Source: Candidatus Aminicenantota bacterium
GTDB lineage: Bacteria > Acidobacteriota > Aminicenantia > JAMOAD01
DNA: 33,022 bases
Assembly: GCA_027031485.1 (NCBI GenBank)
Contig: JALVQI010000141.1
Location: 1 to 33,022, forward strand
Direction of reading: 5' to 3'
The position numbers and the translations under genes were made by a program. Numbering within the stretch: position 1 is the first letter of the stretch; the number at the start of each line of letters is the position of its first letter. The notes under the pieces were generated by a model. That model had not been told where the DNA came from. It did not search any database and saw only the letters and a list, made by a program, of their open reading frames with translations. Shown piece by piece: positions 32,706 to 33,022 of this stretch.

Positions 32706-33022
32706 ATGGGAAAGAAGTTAAGCATAATAATGCCTGTTTACAATGAAGAGAAAACAGTGGAGGAAATAGTCAAAAGGGTGCTTTCCGTAAAGCTCAATAT
32801 TGAAAAGGAGCTTATAATAGTTGATGATTGTTCAAAGGATGGGAGCTATAAAAAGATTGAGGAACTCAAGTCAAAATTCAGTGAAATTGTTTTACTTAAA
32901 AATGAAAAGAATATGGGCAAAGGCTATTCCTTAAGAAAGGGAATAGAGAAAGCAAGCGGAGATATTATAATCATTCAGGATGCTGACCTTGAGTATGATC
33001 CCGATGAATACGGAAAGCTTAT
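32706..33022 (+). CDS. Family 2 glycosyltransferase, 5' part (partial)
   Basis: The first 105 residues are present and the gene runs off the window. GKKLSIIMPVYNEEKTVEEI is the opening of the GT-A fold, IIVDDCSKDGS the nucleotide-binding Asp loop, NMGKGYSLRKGIEKASGDII the next helix-strand, and IQDADLEYDP the D-x-D metal site. It resembles dolichyl-phosphate mannose synthase-like enzymes that put a sugar on a lipid carrier at the cytoplasmic membrane face. No ribosome-binding site is present. The -10 box lies 6 bases before the ATG, so the message is probably leaderless. Confidence 0.9.
   Translation, partial: MGKKLSIIMPVYNEEKTVEEIVKRVLSVKLNIEKELIIVDDCSKDGSYKKIEELKSKFSEIVLLKNEKNMGKGYSLRKGIEKASGDIIIIQDADLEYDPDEYGKL

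Overview
This is an AT-rich bacterial chromosome segment, probably from an uncultured Gram-negative bacterium. The evidence is an exported lipoprotein FKBP, a very large exported BNR/VPS10-type beta-propeller protein of a kind common in Acidobacteriota/Aminicenantes, Gemmatimonadota and Bacteroidota, and a CitMHS/NhaD-like transporter. I cannot fix the phylum. Ordinary housekeeping genes occupy about 19-27.7 kb and the right end. Most of the rest is accessory DNA.

Layout. 1-0.7 kb: 3' end of a right-handed beta-helix protein. 1.07-2.7 kb: compact operon of a 48-aa microprotein, a TIGR04255 family protein, a 57-aa protein and a protein with an LTQDCD motif. 3.15-5.57 kb: HD-domain dNTPase-like protein overlapped by a small protein. 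6.3-7.3 kb: PD-(D/E)XK nuclease. 7.5-8.3 kb: decayed gene fragments, including the C-terminal nuclease region of a type III-restriction-like enzyme. 8.3-12.2 kb: a decayed integron, with a broken integron integrase (intI) remnant followed in the same direction by a ParB-like + Dam-like methylase cassette, an attC site, a putative nuclease cassette and a second attC site. 12.6-19 kb: an unknown protein, an AbiE type IV toxin-antitoxin pair with two palindromic operators, another unknown protein, a PD-(D/E)XK + beta-CASP nuclease pair, and a stand-alone fragment of DNA polymerase III alpha. Three minus-strand genes in this stretch share a roughly 60-bp upstream element. 19.1-27.7 kb: BNR-repeat protein, ion transporter, FAH-family hydrolase, TIM-barrel glycosidase and FKBP isomerase. 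27.85-30.66 kb: a second gene-cassette array (CPBP protease, membrane/coiled-coil protein, DUF2726-like nuclease) with attC-like sites between genes and no integrase in view. 30.67-32.26 kb: HEPN-motif protein behind an excisionase-type HTH gene. 32.5 kb to the end: tRNA-His and a family 2 glycosyltransferase that runs off the window.

How it fits together. The accessory parts look like a defence/mobile island. There are four PD-(D/E)XK-type proteins plus a restriction-enzyme fossil, an HD dNTPase-like protein, a HEPN protein, a DNA methylase with a ParB-like partner, an abortive-infection pair, and two attC-bounded cassette arrays, one of which still carries the corpse of its integrase. All motif calls are from reading translations by eye. 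No alignment or database search was run.
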